Assembly (NCBI RefSeq): GCF_040869035.1
Contig: NZ_CP162101.1
Location: 1,364,001-1,428,000 of the forward strand
DNA: 64,000 bases
Source: Vibrio sp. NTOU-M3
GTDB lineage: Bacteria; Pseudomonadota; Gammaproteobacteria; Enterobacterales; Vibrionaceae
Reading direction: 5' to 3'
Below, in pieces: positions 63,076-64,000 of this stretch (positions are counted from its first letter, which is position 1; each line of letters opens with the position of its first letter). The notes beneath the pieces were generated by a model. It was not told where the DNA came from and ran no database searches. It saw only the letters and a program-made list of their open reading frames with translations. A program made the position numbers and the translations under genes.

Positions 63076-63552
63076 TTATTCTGGTTTGGTTATGCTACCT
63101 AATTCTAAAACAGGCGCAACATCAATGTCTTCTGCGTTCATCATTGATGAAATTCGTTGAACAGAGGAGAGCAATAATGTTTGTTCCCACTCTTCTAACT
63201 TCTGGAACTTATTAATAAAGCTTTGTTGCAATGGCAGGGGAGCTTCCAGCAATATTTTTTCACCTTCAGGTGTCAATAATGCGTGTACTTTACGCTTGTC
63301 TTGAACGTTTCTTACTCGCTTAACCATCCCATTTCGCTCAAGCCGATCGAGAATAGTGGTTGCTGTAGCTTGGCTCATATTTGTATGGTTTGAGAGCTGT
63401 TTAATGGTCACTTCACCTAATTCTTTAATAGAACGCATAAGAATCAACTGCGGACCAGTAAGTCCAGACTCTTTACTTAATTTTTTTGAATGTAGGTCAA
63501 TTGCGCGAATAATTTGGCGAATTGATACTAAAACTTCTTCGTGCTTTTCCAA
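63076..63552 (-). CDS. MarR-family regulator, CosR/EctR-like
   Basis: A 158-residue winged-helix regulator. Recognition helix and wing are in LSNHTNMSQATATTILDRLERNGMVKRVRNVQDKRKVHALLTPEG (about residues 55-100). The beginning EEVLVSIRQIIRAIDLHSKKLSKESGLTGPQLILMRSI and the end MMNAEDIDVAPVLELGS have the pattern of Vibrio CosR and of EctR regulators that control compatible-solute genes (ectoine, glycine betaine). No such genes are within the window, so the target may lie just beyond its right edge. It is upstream of tlh on the same strand with 410 bases between. Confidence 0.82.
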   Translation of the reverse strand: MEKHEEVLVSIRQIIRAIDLHSKKLSKESGLTGPQLILMRSIKELGEVTIKQLSNHTNMSQATATTILDRLERNGMVKRVRNVQDKRKVHALLTPEGEKILLEAPLPLQQSFINKFQKLEEWEQTLLLSSVQRISSMMNAEDIDVAPVLELGSITKPE

Positions 63553-64000
63553 TCTTCTATCCAGAAATAATTACAAGGGTGATCAAAGAGAGTGTATGCG
63601 ACGGACGATACCGCAAAAGGAAATTGATTAAAAGTAAGAGAGTAAAAAGCTTTAACTCAGTCATTAACATACTCTGATTGTGTAAGAGGTAACACGTCAC
63701 TTGGAATAAACATTGTCGACTTATTTTGATTAGCCGCTTTTATGCAGGCTCAGCATGAAAGCTTAGTGTACAAACGATTTTTGTAGTGTTTCTAAATTAG
63801 AGGGTTGGTTGTTTTTTTATCAAATGAAAAGAAAAATGAGGATTTTTTGACTAAAAACCATACATTTGCTGGATCTTGTTGTGACGAAGCGTACAATATT
63901 TGTCACCTGAAAACAGCTGATGGTATCTGAGTAAGAGCGATATTCATTACAACACGAATTGTTGTGGGGGATATGAGGCTTTTTGTTGGTTCAGATATCG
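63553..64000. other. AT-rich right-end region
   Basis: 448 bases without a supported gene. An ATG at 63973 preceded by GGGGG could open a gene running off the edge (first residues MRLFVGSDI), but only nine codons are visible and the ribosome site is too close. The stretch is AT-rich, consistent with promoters for divergent genes. Confidence 0.4.

Noticed and set aside
63973..64000. Possible gene start at the right edge
   Set aside because: Only nine codons are visible and the GGGGG stretch is too close to the ATG to serve as ribosome site, so no call is supported.

Overview
The window reads as the smaller chromosome of a Vibrio species. The best taxonomic markers are a LuxT/SwrT-type TetR regulator, a thermolabile hemolysin (TLH/PlpA) lecithinase, a CosR/EctR-like MarR regulator, a convergent LuxI/LuxR pair of the VanI/VanR type known from Vibrio anguillarum, and a dense set of c-di-GMP and chemotaxis genes. 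No rRNA, tRNA or CRISPR array was seen. The species cannot be fixed from the sequence alone.

Layout. 1-4.1 kb: the end of an M20 amidohydrolase, an AGCS sodium:amino-acid symporter, a decayed IS6-family element that cuts a Nudix gene, a GntR/UTRA regulator and a small secreted DUF3316 protein. 4.1-17 kb: POT peptide transporter, L-serine deaminase, a YdcF-like protein, a DUF333 lipoprotein, a DHH phosphoesterase, a diguanylate cyclase, an EamA exporter divergent from a MarR regulator, pyrC with a PurR-like box, a Pmp3-family peptide and a MOSC/reductase/ferredoxin fusion. 17-20 kb: quorum-sensing locus with a lux box before luxI, luxR tail-to-tail, and a PAS-GGDEF gene directly upstream of luxR. 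20-35 kb: EamA/AraC pair, M14 peptidase, DUF808, FrnE-like DsbA, cytoplasmic GH13 enzyme, dCache chemoreceptor, PlsC-type acyltransferase, a secreted protein with seven clear 20-residue LRR-like repeats, YfcZ-like protein, luxT, a REC-CheC plus PAS pair, and the NAD(P)HX repair enzyme. 35.5-39.7 kb: guaC followed by an integrated element. The last 166 bp of the guaC region, terminator included, occur twice and flank about 3 kb holding an IS5-family remnant, a type VI secretion cassette (PAAR, Tae4-like amidase, Tai4-like immunity) and the C-terminal half of a P2-type phage portal gene. 40-64 kb: a lipoprotein/large exported protein pair of unknown function, cytochrome c, threonine aldolase with a Nudix gene, ravA-viaA, a NIT-domain chemoreceptor, a periplasmic-binding-protein/histidine-kinase/HD-GYP group, a degenerate GGDEF protein, HopJ-like protein, EmrD-like exporter, EamA/Lrp pair, a GGDEF protein, TLH and the CosR-like MarR protein.

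How the genes work together. Several units concern nutrient uptake and catabolism (peptide import, serine deamination, amino-acid symport, threonine aldolase). Three EamA exporters are each divergent from a different regulator (MarR, AraC, Lrp). Five c-di-GMP proteins (three intact GGDEF, one degenerate GGDEF, one HD-GYP) and two chemoreceptors make this a signalling-rich stretch in which LuxI/LuxR and LuxT add quorum sensing. Many neighbouring genes meet tail to tail and overlap by 4-14 bases. The strongest candidate for an unusual system is the guaC-associated T6SS effector island, followed by the guaC leader hairpins, the three-gene sensory group and the exported-protein pair at 40 kb.
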